NCBI GenBank assembly: GCA_021464415.1
Contig: CM038467.1
Span: 16,571,411-16,635,410, forward strand
DNA: 64,000 nt
Source of the DNA: Lonicera japonica
Taxonomy: Eukaryota > Streptophyta > Magnoliopsida > Dipsacales > Caprifoliaceae
Direction of reading: 5' to 3'
Within the stretch, counting starts at the first letter, position 1; each line of letters begins with the position of its first letter. A program made the position numbers and the translations under genes. The notes under the pieces are model-generated. The model was not told the origin of the DNA. It saw only the letters and a program-made list of their open reading frames with translations, and did not search any database. Positions 11,580 through 22,976 of this stretch are shown piece after piece.

Positions 11580-12055
11580 TATAATTATGTAACTTTATTT
11601 TGGATAAATTACCAAAATGGCCATTCAACTATACACCGAGTTTTAATTTACTAACTCATCTTTTTTTTCTCTTAATGTACCTCTCAAACTTATAAGTTCA
11701 TTTCAATCTCATACTTTCGTCTAAATTGCACCGTTAACTTTAAAAAAAATGAGTAAATTCTCAAAATGGTCAATCAACTGTACTCCAAGTCTTAATTTAC
11801 CCACTCAAATCCAAAAGGAAAAAAAACACCCTAGCTAATTAATTGTTCATGATCATCATTAACATTTTCCTTGCCCTCTCTCTTAACACCTCTAAACCCA
11901 TCTCTCTCTCATAAACCACCAACAAATCAACTTTTCTCTCACCTCCATTGCCATTGTCACCACTTTTCTTATCTCCGGTGCCTCGTTTTCACTCTCTCAC
12001 CCTTCTCCGGTGCTACACCACCTCACACCGCCATTAAACCCATTTCTCTCTATCC

Positions 12056-12340
12056 CCCCCCATGTGTAGGCCTTGTCGACCAAATTCCTCCCCGCTTAAT
12101 TGGCAAACTCACCAACTTCCGTGTGCTCAGTCTCCGTTCCAATAAACTCTCTGGCCAAATCCTATCTAATTTTTTCAATCTCAAATCCATCCAAAGCATT
12201 TATTTGCAGGACACGAGTTCTCTGGAGATTTCCCCACCAGTCTCCGGCAAAGCACTTATTGCTTAACCTTTGATGGATTTTAATGTATCCAATAATCGTC
12301 TCAACAATTCAATTACCACAATTATTTTTGAAAAAAATGA
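12056..12340 (+). pseudogene. Captured LRR receptor-kinase fragment in the Pack-MULE
   Basis: The + strand reads [15 protein letters not shown], then [14 protein letters not shown], then an SIYLQD block. After a one-base shift it reads [10 protein letters not shown] and, further on, NVSNNRLNNSI. These match in order the N-terminal LRRs of the plant 'probable inactive receptor kinase' family (RLK902/At2g26730 type). The frameshift, stops and lack of a kinase domain make it non-functional as protein. It sits between the element's inverted arms, so it was most likely acquired by the transposon. Confidence 0.75.
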
Positions 12341-12884
12341 TCCCTAAATTCATTAATTAAAAAAATTTAATTTTGTGTAACTTGGAATGCTGTCGGCAAT
12401 GGTAGCGCGGCAGTGAACCCAATGGTGGTGTTATGTTGATTATGCGGGATACGGTGTATATAAGTGCGGCAAAGCAAGGTGGTGTGGCATCGGAGAAAAG
12501 GGAAATGATGCAAATGAGGCACCAGAGACAAGGAAAGTTGTGACAATGGCAATGGGGGTGAGAGAAAGGTTGATTTGTTGGTGGTTTATGAAAGAGAAAG
12601 AAATAGGTTTAGTGGTGTTGAGAGAGAAAGAGAGTGAGGAAGATGTTAATGATAATGATGAATAATTAATTAGCTTGGGTTTTTTTCTTTTTAGATTTAA
12701 GTGGGTAAATTGAAATTTGGAGTATAGCTGAATGGCTTTTTTGAGAATTTACTCATTTTTTTTAAAGTTAACAGTACAATTTGTATAAAAGTATGAGATT
12801 TGATGGTGTCAAAATCTATAACAGATAATTGACGACCGACCAATCAATGAATAATGGTGAATTAGAGGTTTAATATTGAATTGT

Positions 12885-13085
12885 AACTGTGAATAGTGAT
12901 TGTGAACAGTATCACCGTATATATGAACAGTGGTTATGAACAGTACCTCTGAACAGTATCTGTGAACAGTGACTGTGACCAGTGACTCTGAACAGTATCT
13001 GTGAACAGTGACTCTGAACAGTATCTGTGAACATTGACCGTGAACAGTACCACCGTATATGTGAACAGTGAATGTGAACAGTACC
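12885..13085. repeat. Degenerate TGTGAACAGT minisatellite
   Basis: More than twelve imperfect copies of a 10-12 bp unit, (T/C)GTGAACAGT, inside the solo LTR near its 3' end. Confidence 0.8.
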
Positions 13086-13497
13086 GGCAGAAACTGATTA
13101 AAAATAAAGATGAACACGAGACGTTTTTTATTAAGGTAGGTTCCCCCGGTAGCGCTTATGCTAGTCCGGCAGTACGTCCTCCTTTTGTGTGTGCTTGCTT
13201 TGTATTAGCTCAAAGGCAATCAATTCGGATGATAATACAAGCTACCAATCTCTCTCTTTCTTTCTATAATTTCCTTAATTCTATTTATAAGTATAGAATT
13301 AGGATTACAACTATTTCAACAGAATAAATAATAAACTGTGTATGAGAGAGAGCGTATAAGGATTGATATTTTTTGGGGTATGAAAAGAGAGAGTATAAGA
13401 CCCTCAAAAATTGGCTTGTATTTAGGAAAGATGGATGGATATTGGGAGATAAGGAAGAGATGTTTTTGGTGTGTTTTGAATGAATGAATGAGGGGGG

Positions 13498-13505
13498 TAT
13501 TTATA
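13498..13505 (-). promoter_or_regulatory. TATA box of the solo LTR
   Basis: TATAAATA on the minus strand, followed by a CCCCCCTCATTC leader. Confidence 0.5.
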
Positions 13506-13540
13506 GGTAAATGTAGAAGGGCAAAAAGGTAAATTTGGTA

Positions 13541-13650
13541 ATGTATATGATGTGTATGCTTAGGTCACATGTATTCTAGAATGTATATGATGTGTATGCT
13601 TAGGTCACATGTATTCTAGAATGTACATGATGTGTATGCTTAGGTCACAT
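13541..13650. repeat. 40-bp tandem repeat, three copies
   Basis: Units start at 13541, 13581 and 13621 (ATGTATATGATGTGTATGC...). The third is shortened and has one change near its start. It lies inside the solo LTR. Confidence 0.88.
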
Positions 13651-14035
13651 AGGTAAAAATGGTATTTTACTGGAGGTAAAAAATGGTATTTTACTAGAGG
13701 TAAAAGTGTTGAATTACCTTTGTATGCCAATGATAAAATTAGTATTTAACCCCATCAAGATTGAAACAAGCTTATAAGTTTGAGGGATAAATTAAGAGAA
13801 AAAAAATTAATGGATAAATTGAAACTCAGTGTATAATTGAATCACCATTTTAATAATTTACTCCTTTATTTTTGAAAAAAAATGTCTTATAAGGGGTGAT
13901 ATTATGAATCAGTAATTTGTTACAAATGGTATGGCAAATTAGGTACGGTAACAATAATGCTAATTTTTTGATATGGCACTTATACCATAGGTACTAAAAA
14001 TATTATTGTTTTCGTATTAAACTCCGCCAATATGA

Positions 14036-14321
14036 TACTCCATTCGTCCTAATTTAATTCTCACACTTTGAAAAACTAAAAATTAAAGAGACCTAATAAT
14101 TACTGCAAGAAAAAATACTTATTTTCAAAAATGTTATTTACTTTTCTTCCAATAAAAAAAGGTGGTAGAACCCAAAATAAAGAAAGCGGGAGAACTTGAA
14201 GGGTAATATTAAAAATAATAAAATTATTATAATTAATTACATGCTAAATGTAAAAAGTAAATAATTATTTTAAAATAACTATAAATAAAATAGTGAACAA
14301 TTAAATTGTGGCGACGGAGTA
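14036..14321. mobile_element. Stowaway-like MITE
   Basis: TACTCCATTCGTCCTAATTT at the left pairs with an inverted GGCGACGGAGTA at the right. TACTCC...GGAGTA ends with a TA target are the signature of plant Stowaway (Tc1/mariner) MITEs. About 210 bases before the PPR start codon, so it may contribute to that promoter. Confidence 0.6.
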
Positions 14322-14533
14322 CAATTACCTAGACGGCACTAATTGCACACTATTTTGCTGTAACCGGAAGTAAAATATGTAATTAGCGTAGCCCATTATC
14401 TGTTACCAAAATTCCGTATAAGCCGATAATGGTTGAGTAATTTTGGTACAAATTTCCAACCGTACGAGAAAACAACACGATTTTTAACGGCTACCTCTCC
14501 AAGTCTTGAATCTCCTGTCTCTTCCGGATAGAG

Positions 14534-16951
14534 ATGGCTGCTATATTACTATCGCTTACTTCCTCTTGCAACTCCAACATTCACGAAATCAGTCTCCCCA
14601 GAAAGGCAAAAGCTTCAAAAATTATCCAGAACCAAGATCCCACCATCAACCTAAGAATCTCCAAATCACCCTGCATTAGCAGATACCAATCAAAGACAGT
14701 AAAATCTCCATTGCAGAAACAAAATCAGTCGCTCAAACGAGCCCTTAGTTCGTATATAGAATCTGGGTCTATAGGAAATGCAATTAATCTGTTCGAGAAA
14801 ATGGATAAATCAGACCCGTTTGTATGGAATGATATAATAAGAGGATTAACCAATAATGGGTTATTTCAAGAAGCAATTGATTTTTATCTGCGAATGCATT
14901 TTGAAGGGGTTCGAGCTGATAATTTTACCTATCCGTTTGTAATCAAGGCCTGCGGTGGGGGGCTGACATTGATTGAAGGACATAAAGTTCACTCGAGGCT
15001 GTTTAAGGTGGGACTTGATTCAGATATTTATATTTGTAATTCTCTCATTGTAATGTATGCAAAGCTTGGGCATATTGATTCTGCAGAGAAGGTGTTTGAT
15101 GAAATGCTTGTTAGAGACTTGGTTTCCTGGAATTCTCTGGTTAGTGCTTATGTTTCGGTTGGTGATGGTTGGAGCTCACTGATGTGTATCCAGAAAATGC
15201 AAGCTTTTGGAATTGGGCATGATAGGTTCACTATGTTAACCGCTATTAATGCTTGTTCTCTTCTGTTTTATTTGCTGAAGGGGAAGGAAATTCACTGTCA
15301 AGTTGTTAGAAGTAATTTAGAATGGGATCCCATGGTTCGGACATCGCTCATCGATATGTATGGAAAATGTGGTAAAGTAGATTATGCAGAGAGGTTGTTT
15401 AACGTGATTCTTCACAAAAATATAGTTGTTTGGAATGCTATGATTGGAGTGTATGCTCTTAATGGGCTCCCCCTAGAGTCATTTGCTTGCTTGAGAAAGA
15501 TGCAAGAGACTAATAGTTTGGAACCCGACAAGGTCACGCTGATAAACTTGCTTCCTTCTTGTGCAGAAATTGGAGCTATCTTGCAGGCTAAATCAATACA
15601 TGCTTTCAGCATGAGGAAAGGGTTGCTTCCTCATCCGGTATTGGAGACTGCTCTACTCAGTGTGTATGGGAAGTGTGGGGAGACCAAACTAGCAGAGTGT
15701 TTTTTCAGTCAAATGAAAGAGAGAACTTTGATATCATGGAATGCCATAATTGCTGCCTATGTACAGAATGGGCAGCACAAAGACGCCTTAGAAGTATTCC
15801 AAAGCCTTTGGGACAAGCATCATAAACCAGATGCAATGACAGTCGCAGGCATCCTCCATGCTTATGCAGAGATGGCTTCACTGAAAGAGGGAAAGCAAAT
15901 CCATGGTTACGTTATTAAATTAGACCTTTGTTTGAATACCTTCATCGCAAATTCACTTATTTACATGTATGCAAAATGTGGGGACCTTTGGACCGCACGA
16001 GATAGTTTTGACAGGATGCCCTGTAAAGATGTCATTTCTTGGAACGCAATCATTATGGCCTACGCCATACACGGATTTGCGGAAGATTCCCTAAAATTGT
16101 TCTCGAAGATGTTGGAAGAGGGCCTCAGACCTAATGCGAGTACTTTTGTTTCCCTCTTATCAGCTTGCAGCATGGCTGGTATGGTGAAAGAAGGATGGGA
16201 GTACTTTAATTCCATGAAGAGGGACTATGGAATTGATCCTGGAATAGAGCATTATGGTTGTATGCTCGATCTTTTGGGCCGCGCTGGTGACCTTAATGTA
16301 GCTAAGCAATTCGTTGAACAAATGCCACTGGTCCCAACTGCAAGAATATGGGGGTCTCTACTGGCTGCAAGTAGACACCACCAAAACCTAGAACTAGCCG
16401 AACTAGCAGCTAACCAAGTTTTAGCCTTGGAACACGATAACACCGGGTGCTATGTTTTGCTTTCTAATATGTATGCCGAGGCCAGGAGATGGGAAGATGT
16501 GGAGAGGATGAGAAGTCTAATGAATGAAAAGGGGTTTGCGAAAACCATTGGATCCACCGCAATGGAGGTCCAAGGTAAGACTTACAAGTTCTCTGATCAA
16601 GATAGGTCCCAAATGCAAACAAACTTGATTTATGATGTGTTAGGTATCATCTCAATGAAGATAGGGGAAGACTTGTTTGTTGGTGTTTCAAAGCTCAAGC
16701 CTCGAGATTTGGTGAGAAGAGCGTCGAATTCGCCCAAATATCACAGTGTGAGACTGGCTATTTGTTTTGGGTTGATCTCCACTTCAATTGGGAGCCCAGT
16801 TCTTGTTAGGAAAAACACTAGAATATGTGAAGATTGCCATAGTGCCGTGAAGAAGATTTCGGAGGTGTGTAAAAGAGAGATAGTAGTTGGAGATGCAAAG
16901 ATATATCATCACTTCAGAGATGGCCAGTGTTCATGCGGGGATTACTGGTAA
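14534..16951 (+). CDS. DYW-class pentatricopeptide repeat protein, organelle-targeted
   Basis: An intronless 805-residue protein of the plant PLS family, which binds organelle RNA. The first 60 or so residues are rich in S, N, K and R, like a transit peptide. PPR units follow from about residue 90 (repeats ending in blocks such as [24 protein letters not shown] and [12 protein letters not shown]), then E/E+ segments (from about 615) and a C-terminal DYW domain ending CSCGDYW. By order and wording it closely resembles Arabidopsis At4g35130 (PCMP-H27), so I take it as that ortholog. In the DYW domain the usual HSE metal/catalytic motif reads HSV at residues 737-739, so the deaminase glutamate is missing, while the later CX2C (CEDC) and CSC motifs are kept. 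The start is the first ATG of the frame, after a CT-rich leader. Confidence 0.95.
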   Translation: MAAILLSLTSSCNSNIHEISLPRKAKASKIIQNQDPTINLRISKSPCISRYQSKTVKSPLQKQNQSLKRALSSYIESGSIGNAINLFEKMDKSDPFVWNDIIRGLTNNGLFQEAIDFYLRMHFEGVRADNFTYPFVIKACGGGLTLIEGHKVHSRLFKVGLDSDIYICNSLIVMYAKLGHIDSAEKVFDEMLVRDLVSWNSLVSAYVSVGDGWSSLMCIQKMQAFGIGHDRFTMLTAINACSLLFYLLKGKEIHCQVVRSNLEWDPMVRTSLIDMYGKCGKVDYAERLFNVILHKNIVVWNAMIGVYALNGLPLESFACLRKMQETNSLEPDKVTLINLLPSCAEIGAILQAKSIHAFSMRKGLLPHPVLETALLSVYGKCGETKLAECFFSQMKERTLISWNAIIAAYVQNGQHKDALEVFQSLWDKHHKPDAMTVAGILHAYAEMASLKEGKQIHGYVIKLDLCLNTFIANSLIYMYAKCGDLWTARDSFDRMPCKDVISWNAIIMAYAIHGFAEDSLKLFSKMLEEGLRPNASTFVSLLSACSMAGMVKEGWEYFNSMKRDYGIDPGIEHYGCMLDLLGRAGDLNVAKQFVEQMPLVPTARIWGSLLAASRHHQNLELAELAANQVLALEHDNTGCYVLLSNMYAEARRWEDVERMRSLMNEKGFAKTIGSTAMEVQGKTYKFSDQDRSQMQTNLIYDVLGIISMKIGEDLFVGVSKLKPRDLVRRASNSPKYHSVRLAICFGLISTSIGSPVLVRKNTRICEDCHSAVKKISEVCKREIVVGDAKIYHHFRDGQCSCGDYW

Positions 16952-16954
16952 TGA

Positions 16955-17842
16955 ATTAGTAGTTTTAAAGTAGATGTATAAAATTTGTAAACCAGCGTAG
17001 CTGGCCGTATATTTTTCTAAATGTATAAAGGAAATAATCGAATCACTTCATATGAAAATGACTGCATATGGTTTACGGGCCAAATTAATCTTGGTTTCTT
17101 TATATATATATATATATATATCACTCCTCAAAATAAGAGATTCATCTTAACTTAATCAATGTTAACCTATTAACTAATTTTCATCTAATGGTAAAAGGTT
17201 TTTATTTTACTTAGGTTCTGCACTAAACTTTGTTCTTTGTTTTCATTTAAAATTGTAATGTGCGTACGTTATTATAAGGGTAATGTGAAGATTGCCATAG
17301 TGATACTCCTAGATCGTAATAACTAAAATAAAAGTTTATTCTTAGTACGGAGTACTACTTTGTTTGTAGTTGTTGGAAGAAATACTTGAGCATCTTGTTA
17401 TAACAACTCGGATGATTTTTAATCTAATCTGATCTCTGTTTTACAGATTAAAGTTTATATGCATTAATAGATTGATTAATTTCTTGCAAATATGTTACTC
17501 ATCTATTGTTTTTACGCACTGATAGATTGACAGTCGTATCCTGATTCCTGAGGAATATTGAGATTTAATGATTAAGGTAAGAAATTATCTGCAAAAACTC
17601 AAAAATCAAAAACATTAAACTATATATATTCTACTCTAGTTTAAAAAGAATGCAATACCAATTATGCGCATTCCCGAGAATCCCCACCATAAAAACAAAT
17701 TAAATTAAAAAGTCGGGAATATACAAAGCCAGTCTATGTCAACCAGTCAAAACAAAAACCTTAAACAAAGAAAAACAGAAAACCTTTTATTCATCCGTCA
17801 GCTTCTTTCATTTTTTCTTTTCTTTATTATCAGTCAGCTTTA
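16955..17842. other. Intergenic between PPR gene and small minus-strand gene
   Basis: PPR 3' untranslated region, a (TA)n run at about 17101-17120 and AT-rich sequence. No gene seen. Confidence 0.6.
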
Positions 17843-18163
17843 TCAACACCACCCCGCCTCACTCCTATTTTCACAACTCCTAATCTGACTAAAAAAACCT
17901 CCAAAGCAACTGAACAAATCTCCGAGAAACTTCCGGATACAGTTCCGTTTATCGGAGTCATCTTCGGTCTTCATCGGTCGTAGATACGCCCACGCTGCCT
18001 GCTGCATTAACGGATCCCTTAGCGGAATCTCGCGCCAACTTTCTTTTCTTTCATACATGGCCTCCATTTGATTAAACCTCGGCGATCCAATATCCGTAGA
18101 TGAAGCTGATAACAAATCTCTAACACTGGTGTATGATGCTACTCTCGGATTGCCCTTCCCCAT
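17843..18163 (-). CDS. Small plant protein of unknown function (106 aa)
   Basis: A single-exon frame with start MGKGNPRVASYTSVRDLLS. A tryptophan-containing block WREIPLRDPLMQQAAWAYL (about residues 43-61) is followed by a cysteine-, phenylalanine-rich tail (FLGDLFSCFGGFFSQI). No signal peptide or clear membrane span; the tail could be amphipathic. Codon use and composition stand out from the surrounding AT-rich DNA. I recall similar short plant proteins that share the SVRDL and PLxxQAAWAYL blocks but have no known function. Its 3' end faces the PPR gene about 890 bp away. Confidence 0.8.
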   Translation of the reverse strand: MGKGNPRVASYTSVRDLLSASSTDIGSPRFNQMEAMYERKESWREIPLRDPLMQQAAWAYLRPMKTEDDSDKRNCIRKFLGDLFSCFGGFFSQIRSCENRSEAGWC

Positions 18164-18169
18164 GGATTA

Positions 18170-18777
18170 ATATACAGGAAGAAGCGCAATTTTAATTTAG
18201 GAGGGACAAAGACTTACAATTAGGATTCATAAAGGGCTTAATTAAAGATACCTTTCCTATTTTGAATTAGATAAGTACAGAATTTGGTACTGACTGGGTA
18301 GGATTAGCATTAGTTTGTGCACTGATTTTGAATAAGTGTTTTAAAAAAACTTAAAAACTTGTAATTGATTATCCAAATCAATTTGATGGAAAGTTTTATT
18401 TTTTTTTACCTTTTTTATTGAAAGACTATGTTAATAGAGTTTATTTAGTATGCGATTTAATATGATTCTGTACATTTAGTTTGAGGTAAAAAATTTGTTT
18501 AAAATGGAAATGGTAGGTTTACACAATCTTGTTCAAAAAAAAAAAACACCTACCTAAAGGTCCCAAAGAATGCACGGTATTAGTGGTGTTTGAGCCGTAT
18601 GTTATTTGAATTTGACTAGGTTTAACTTAAATTGTTTTGAAATATTTTAGAGGTATTTTAAAATATGTTACAGTCTTTTAATTTATTTCTTTAAGGGATT
18701 TGTCCGTAGACCGTATGGCACATGTTAATGTTTTTTTTTTTGGTGAAGGCACATGTTAATGTTAATTGTTTCTTAGT
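18170..18777. other. Intergenic, upstream of the small minus-strand gene
   Basis: AT-rich, with poly-A runs. Presumably contains the promoter of the 17843-18163 gene; no clear TATA box at the usual distance. Confidence 0.5.
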
Positions 18778-18790
18778 CACTACAAGAAGG
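18778..18790. repeat. Possible orphan CACTA (En/Spm-like) terminus
   Basis: CACTACAAGAAGG closely matches the plant En/Spm end consensus CACTACAAGAAAA. I found no matching inverted end within the window, so it may be a truncated element or chance. Confidence 0.35.
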
Positions 18791-19177
18791 AAACTATTTG
18801 GATATATTTCAAGAAAAATTTGGGGTGATTTTATATTCATCCACATCTTTTGAAAGTTTATCTGCCTTCAAAATAAGTAGAGTTGAAGGCAAAAATTTAC
18901 TTGCAAGTAAATCCACTATAGTTTATTTAAATTACAATTAAGAAAAATAGAATCTTCCGAAAATATCGCTATTGTCTGCCTTTCATCAAATCAACAACCC
19001 TAATATCTACCCAATATCACCTACTCAGTAATTTACCTATTCAATTTTTCTCGAGTATGATCAAATAATTACAATTTATATGTCGGTCACAAGAGATTTG
19101 GTAACACTATATTTTTCATTCACCCGATAACAAGTGAATAAATGATTCTTATTCGCTCAATGACAAGCGAGTATAAG

Positions 19178-19470
19178 CCTAAACATTTGGTAACACTCCA
19201 CTTTTCATTTGCCCGATAATAAGCGAGTAAGCGCATGTAACAAGTATAAACCTAAACATTTGGTAACACTCTACTTTTTACCCACACAATGATAAGAAAG
19301 TAAGTGCATGTGGTGAGTATAAGCCTAAACATTTGGTAACACTCCACTTTGCATTCGCCCGATGATAAGAGAGTAAGTGCATGTAGTGAGTATAAGCCTA
19401 AACATTTGGTAGCACTCCACTCTTTATTCACCCGATGATAAGAGAATAAGTGTATATTATTCACCCGATT
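19178..19470. repeat. 73-bp tandem repeat, about four copies
   Basis: Units start at 19178, 19251, 19324 and 19397 with CCTAAACATTTGGTA(A/G)CACT and contain a CGAT(A/G)ATAAG(C/A)GAG-like block and CATGTAGTGAGTATAA. A degenerate earlier unit begins near 19098 and partial units run on to about 19500. Confidence 0.88.
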
Positions 19471-19499
19471 ACAAGCGAGTATAAATTTATATACTCAGT

Positions 19500-20066
19500 A
19501 CTTATTGGCCGAGTAAGGCATTTTCAAACTTATATTCACCCCTCATGGAAGCGAATAACATGCACTTGCATGTTCAAAAAAGTGGAGTATTACCCAGTAA
19601 AAAGTAACGTGCAAATAGCGGTTGCCTTCTTTAAACAAGGGTTAAAATTTTATGTTAGAACTTTCATGGGTTGAGAAGGTGAGGCCAATATTAAAAGATT
19701 GCATTTTTATGACTCTTCTATTAAATAATTAAAAATAAGAAAAGCATCGTTTCTTTTTATAAGTTTTTTGGAGAAGTGGATGAATTGAATAAGAAATATG
19801 AATTAACTAACAATGTGGATAAATTTACAAATAATGTGAATAAAAAAAATCAGTTCAAAAAATTTCTTAGACTTATAATTTGAGACGGGAAGGAGTATTA
19901 TGATGGGAATTCTCAACTGCCACCGCTTAAACATTATCTTCATCCCAATTATAAGAAACATTAAACACACCTCATTAGATTTTAAAATTTCAATCCACTC
20001 ACCCTATGACCAAAAAAAATAAAAAAAAATAACTCACCCAACCTTTTTTACATCTACCAAACATGA
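19500..20066. other. Intergenic, no gene seen
   Basis: AT-rich. A Stowaway-like right end (GAGACGGGAAGGAGTA at about 19882-19897) is present without a clear partner. Confidence 0.5.
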
Positions 20067-20224
20067 AATAAGATACTGTTTGGTTAAAAGCTTTATCTTT
20101 ATACAATAAATTTTAAAATAATAAGATACTGTTTGGATAAAAGCTTTATCTTTATATAACAAATTTTAAAATAATAAGATACTGTTTGGTTAAAAAATTT
20201 ATCTTTAGATAATAAATTTTAAAA
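20067..20224. repeat. 53-bp tandem repeat, three copies
   Basis: AATAAGATACTGTTTGG starts recur 53 bases apart (core at 20071, 20124 and 20177), each followed by a TAAAA...TTATCTTTA...AAATTTTAAAAT block with a few changes. Confidence 0.9.
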
Positions 20225-21640
20225 TATGAAGTGGGTGAAAAGAAGGTTTATGTAGTTGTAAATAAGATTACCTTTATGTCTCGTTTGATTTACAGAAGGA
20301 AATTAATTTCCTTGTTTTGTTTTGGGTGAAAAACTAAAGTTTTTGTTAGGTTTCTTTTTCTATATTTAGTAAAACATGAAAAGTATTTAAAAAATGCCAT
20401 TTGACTTCCCTTCCGGTGTTTAGTTGATACAGGAAAGGAAAATAACAATATTTCAATAATACCCTTATATTTTAAAATAAAAACAATATCATAAAAATTT
20501 GGCAATAGCATATTTAGGTATAGATATTGTTGTCCAAAACTTTTGTAATAAATAATAAAAAATCAAAATGAAAATTAATGACTTTCTTTTCTTGAATCCT
20601 TAAATCTGCAAATTAAACGAGATTTAGAGATACATTTGAAGTTGGCTGATCTCTCGCCTTCAAGTGCGCATGATGCGTTGTTTTTAATTTATTTTTTTTG
20701 TCCGTTTTGTTTTTGTCCTTCTATTTAGTTTATGTCCAAAAAAAAGAATCTTTGGCTTTACAAAATTAAATTTGTTAACCCTTAAAGTCATGCTATTTTT
20801 TTTTTCCTAAATACTTTATAGTATTACAGGTTATTTGGATGAATTTTTATTATTGCTATATCATTTAAAATAAAATTGTCTTTTTCCGGGGAGATGCCAC
20901 CTTGACACTCCTTGAGAGTCAACAAATTTAAAATTGAGTCCGATTGGCTGCCTTTTTTCTTTTGGATTATTTTCGCAGTAAAGACGAGGAGTGTTGACTA
21001 TTTACAACGGCTAAATATTGTTCCTATTGCAATATAATTCCGTGGTCGAACACTTTGAATTGAAGTATGATTCAGAGTATGAAAGGTAGTAAATTTTTTA
21101 TTAGGTTTGTAGAAGAACGATAGGATCAACTAATTAAAAGACCATGGAACATTAATCCTCTTGTTTGTCATGAACCCTGTGTTTTTTCAATCACGAAAAA
21201 CACGAATTTCTTTCTTCTTTCATTCTTATTAATACATATATGTATAGGTCGGTAATATTGTCAAAAGTAATTTTTTAAACAGTATTATGAGCTGTCAAAA
21301 AAAATATTGCTTTAGTAATTTAGGTAGGCACCCATACGTATATATATTTGTAAATTTTAAATACTATAGTTATTGGACCCAGAAAAACCTTAACTATGTT
21401 TTCAACTATTAAGATGGTCCGGTATCCTTGATCCTGCTCCATAGATTGTTTCCTCGTCTATTCATTTTGGGAGTAGTGAAATAGATCATCAAATATATTA
21501 ATCTTAGGCCAAGTTTTTTTAAAAAAAAAAATTCCTGGTGCAAGTCCAAGTTTGTTTTTGCCTAGGTAATGTGTTGTTCTTTTTGCATTCAATATTTCTT
21601 TAGGTCTTACAGAACTTGCCCACAATATTCCCTAATTAAC
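20225..21640. other. Intergenic, no gene seen
   Basis: AT-rich, poly-T tracts, no recognised coding frame. Confidence 0.6.
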
Positions 21641-21666
21641 CATCACTACACCAAAATACCCGGAAT

Positions 21667-21950
21667 GTCACGGTTTTAGACCGTGACAAATGGTCTTAGT
21701 CACGGTTTATATCCGTGTCATTTAGCGCGGTGACAAAGAAACTCGTCACGGTCTAAGACAGAGACATTTAACTTTTGTCACGGTCTGGTAAAGGGATGTG
21801 ATGCACGGTACTGGGTGGTATTGTCACGGTTGTAAACCGACACAAGCTTGAATAATTGTCACGGTTTGAAACCGACACAAGATGAAATAGGTCACAGAAT
21901 TGGTAATAGTAATTGTCACGGTTTTAAACCGTGACAATATATTATAAAAT
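21667..21950. repeat. CACTA left subterminal repeats
   Basis: About seven copies of TGTCACGGTTT(A/G) facing or paired with ACCGTGACA or ACCGACACA. They are the likely transposase-binding array. The right array is at 26515-26640. Confidence 0.85.
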
Positions 21951-22515
21951 TAAAAAAAAATTACAAAATCAAAATTCCCAAAAAAAAAAAATTTAATATA
22001 CACTTGCAATTACAATCCTAAAATCCAAGAAATACACAAATTCTCATTGTAATGACAATCCCAAAAACCATGAAGAAATACGTGCCACCAAATTTTCATT
22101 GCAATTACAATCCAAAAACAAAACCAAGAAATAAACGCCAAATTCTCATCGCAACTACAATCCCAAAAACTAAGTTTTTGTGAACTTCTGTGTGTATAAT
22201 GATATCATTACTCCAGCCCAATCAATGGCAAATGATGGTACCATTTCTCAAACATTTCCACACATAATAAATTATTAGTAACACTAGCCAAAATGCCAAT
22301 TTTTATTTATTTAGAAAGTAGCATTATTCTTTTAGTATGGTTAGGAAGCAAGAACAAAATGGATTAAAAAAAATATTATTATAAAGGATTAATACATGAG
22401 ATTGCTGAACATAAAGAGCAAACAATCATTATGGGGTCAAAGTCACTGCCATGAAGTGGTAGTTAAGAGTGATGCAACTACAGCCTATTACAACTTGACA
22501 ATAAGCACTCACATA

Positions 22516-22577
22516 GCAAGTTATCAATAAATTCTTGGAGTTCTAACTGCACTTGTCCAAGCATCAATGGTAATCTT
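22516..22577 (-). other. Exon-like segment of unknown origin in the CACTA element
   Basis: After a TGCATGCAG acceptor-like site the minus strand reads GRLPLMLGQVQLELQEFI and continues open for a short distance. I could not assign it to a family; it could be the last captured exon or an untranslated segment. Confidence 0.3.
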
Positions 22578-22891
22578 CCTGCATGCACACAAGAATAAGT
22601 GAGACAAAGGATGAGATATAAAGTGGCATCATCGCCTATAGGCTAAAAAATGGAATGGAAAGATTTCGTAAATGTCAAGGCAATTAGTTTTAGCGTACTT
22701 TTTAGTTTTTACAGTTACTTTAAACTTTACAGTATGATTTGTCCCACATCAATATTTTTCGGGCAGTGATTCAAAATTTATGTATTTGAACCACATCAAT
22801 ATCAGAGGAGTATGCATCACTAACACATATCTTTTCTAAGCAATAGCTCAAGTAGTTTACAAGCTGCTAACAGTGATAATAACTTGCTTAC

Positions 22892-22976
22892 CTTGACGAC
22901 TTTGCCAGCAGCAGCTATATGGATTTCAGCTGTATTATCTTTTAGTAGCCTCACATATGCAGGAACCAAATCCGAC
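22892..22976 (-). pseudogene. Captured PP2A scaffold (A) subunit exon, fragment 2
   Basis: Between an AG acceptor and a GT donor the minus strand reads SDLVPAYVRLLKDN and then IAAAGKVVK. This is the PP2A A-subunit HEAT-repeat segment known in plants as TDLVPAYVRLLRDNEAEVRIAAAGKV-like sequence. It is open throughout. The residues that lie in the source protein between this and fragment 1 (about 27) are missing, so the capture is partial or has lost an exon. Confidence 0.85.

Larger units (their letters stand above)
12801..13757 (-). mobile_element. Solo LTR nested in the Pack-MULE
   Basis: 957 bp, bounded by TGATGG and CCATCA, with a perfect 5-bp duplication AGATT at 12796-12800 and 13758-13762. 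It interrupts the right arm of the Pack-MULE exactly: the sequences on either side join to match the uninterrupted left arm. A TATAAATA box on the minus strand at 13498-13505 sets the orientation. No internal coding region remains, as expected after LTR-LTR recombination. Confidence 0.82.
11602..13864. mobile_element. Pack-MULE carrying an LRR receptor fragment, with a nested solo LTR
   Basis: The left end (11602 onward, GGATAAATTACCAAAATGG) matches the right end read inward from 13864 (GGAGTAAATTATTAAAATGG). The arms pair over several hundred bases once the LTR at 12801-13757 is set aside. TTTATTTT flanks both sides (11594-11601 and 13865-13872); it is low complexity, so only fair support. 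The terminal motif recurs inside each arm near 11752 and 12750, so the ends are duplicated or one element sits within another. No transposase. The centre holds a captured leucine-rich-repeat segment. Confidence 0.78.
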
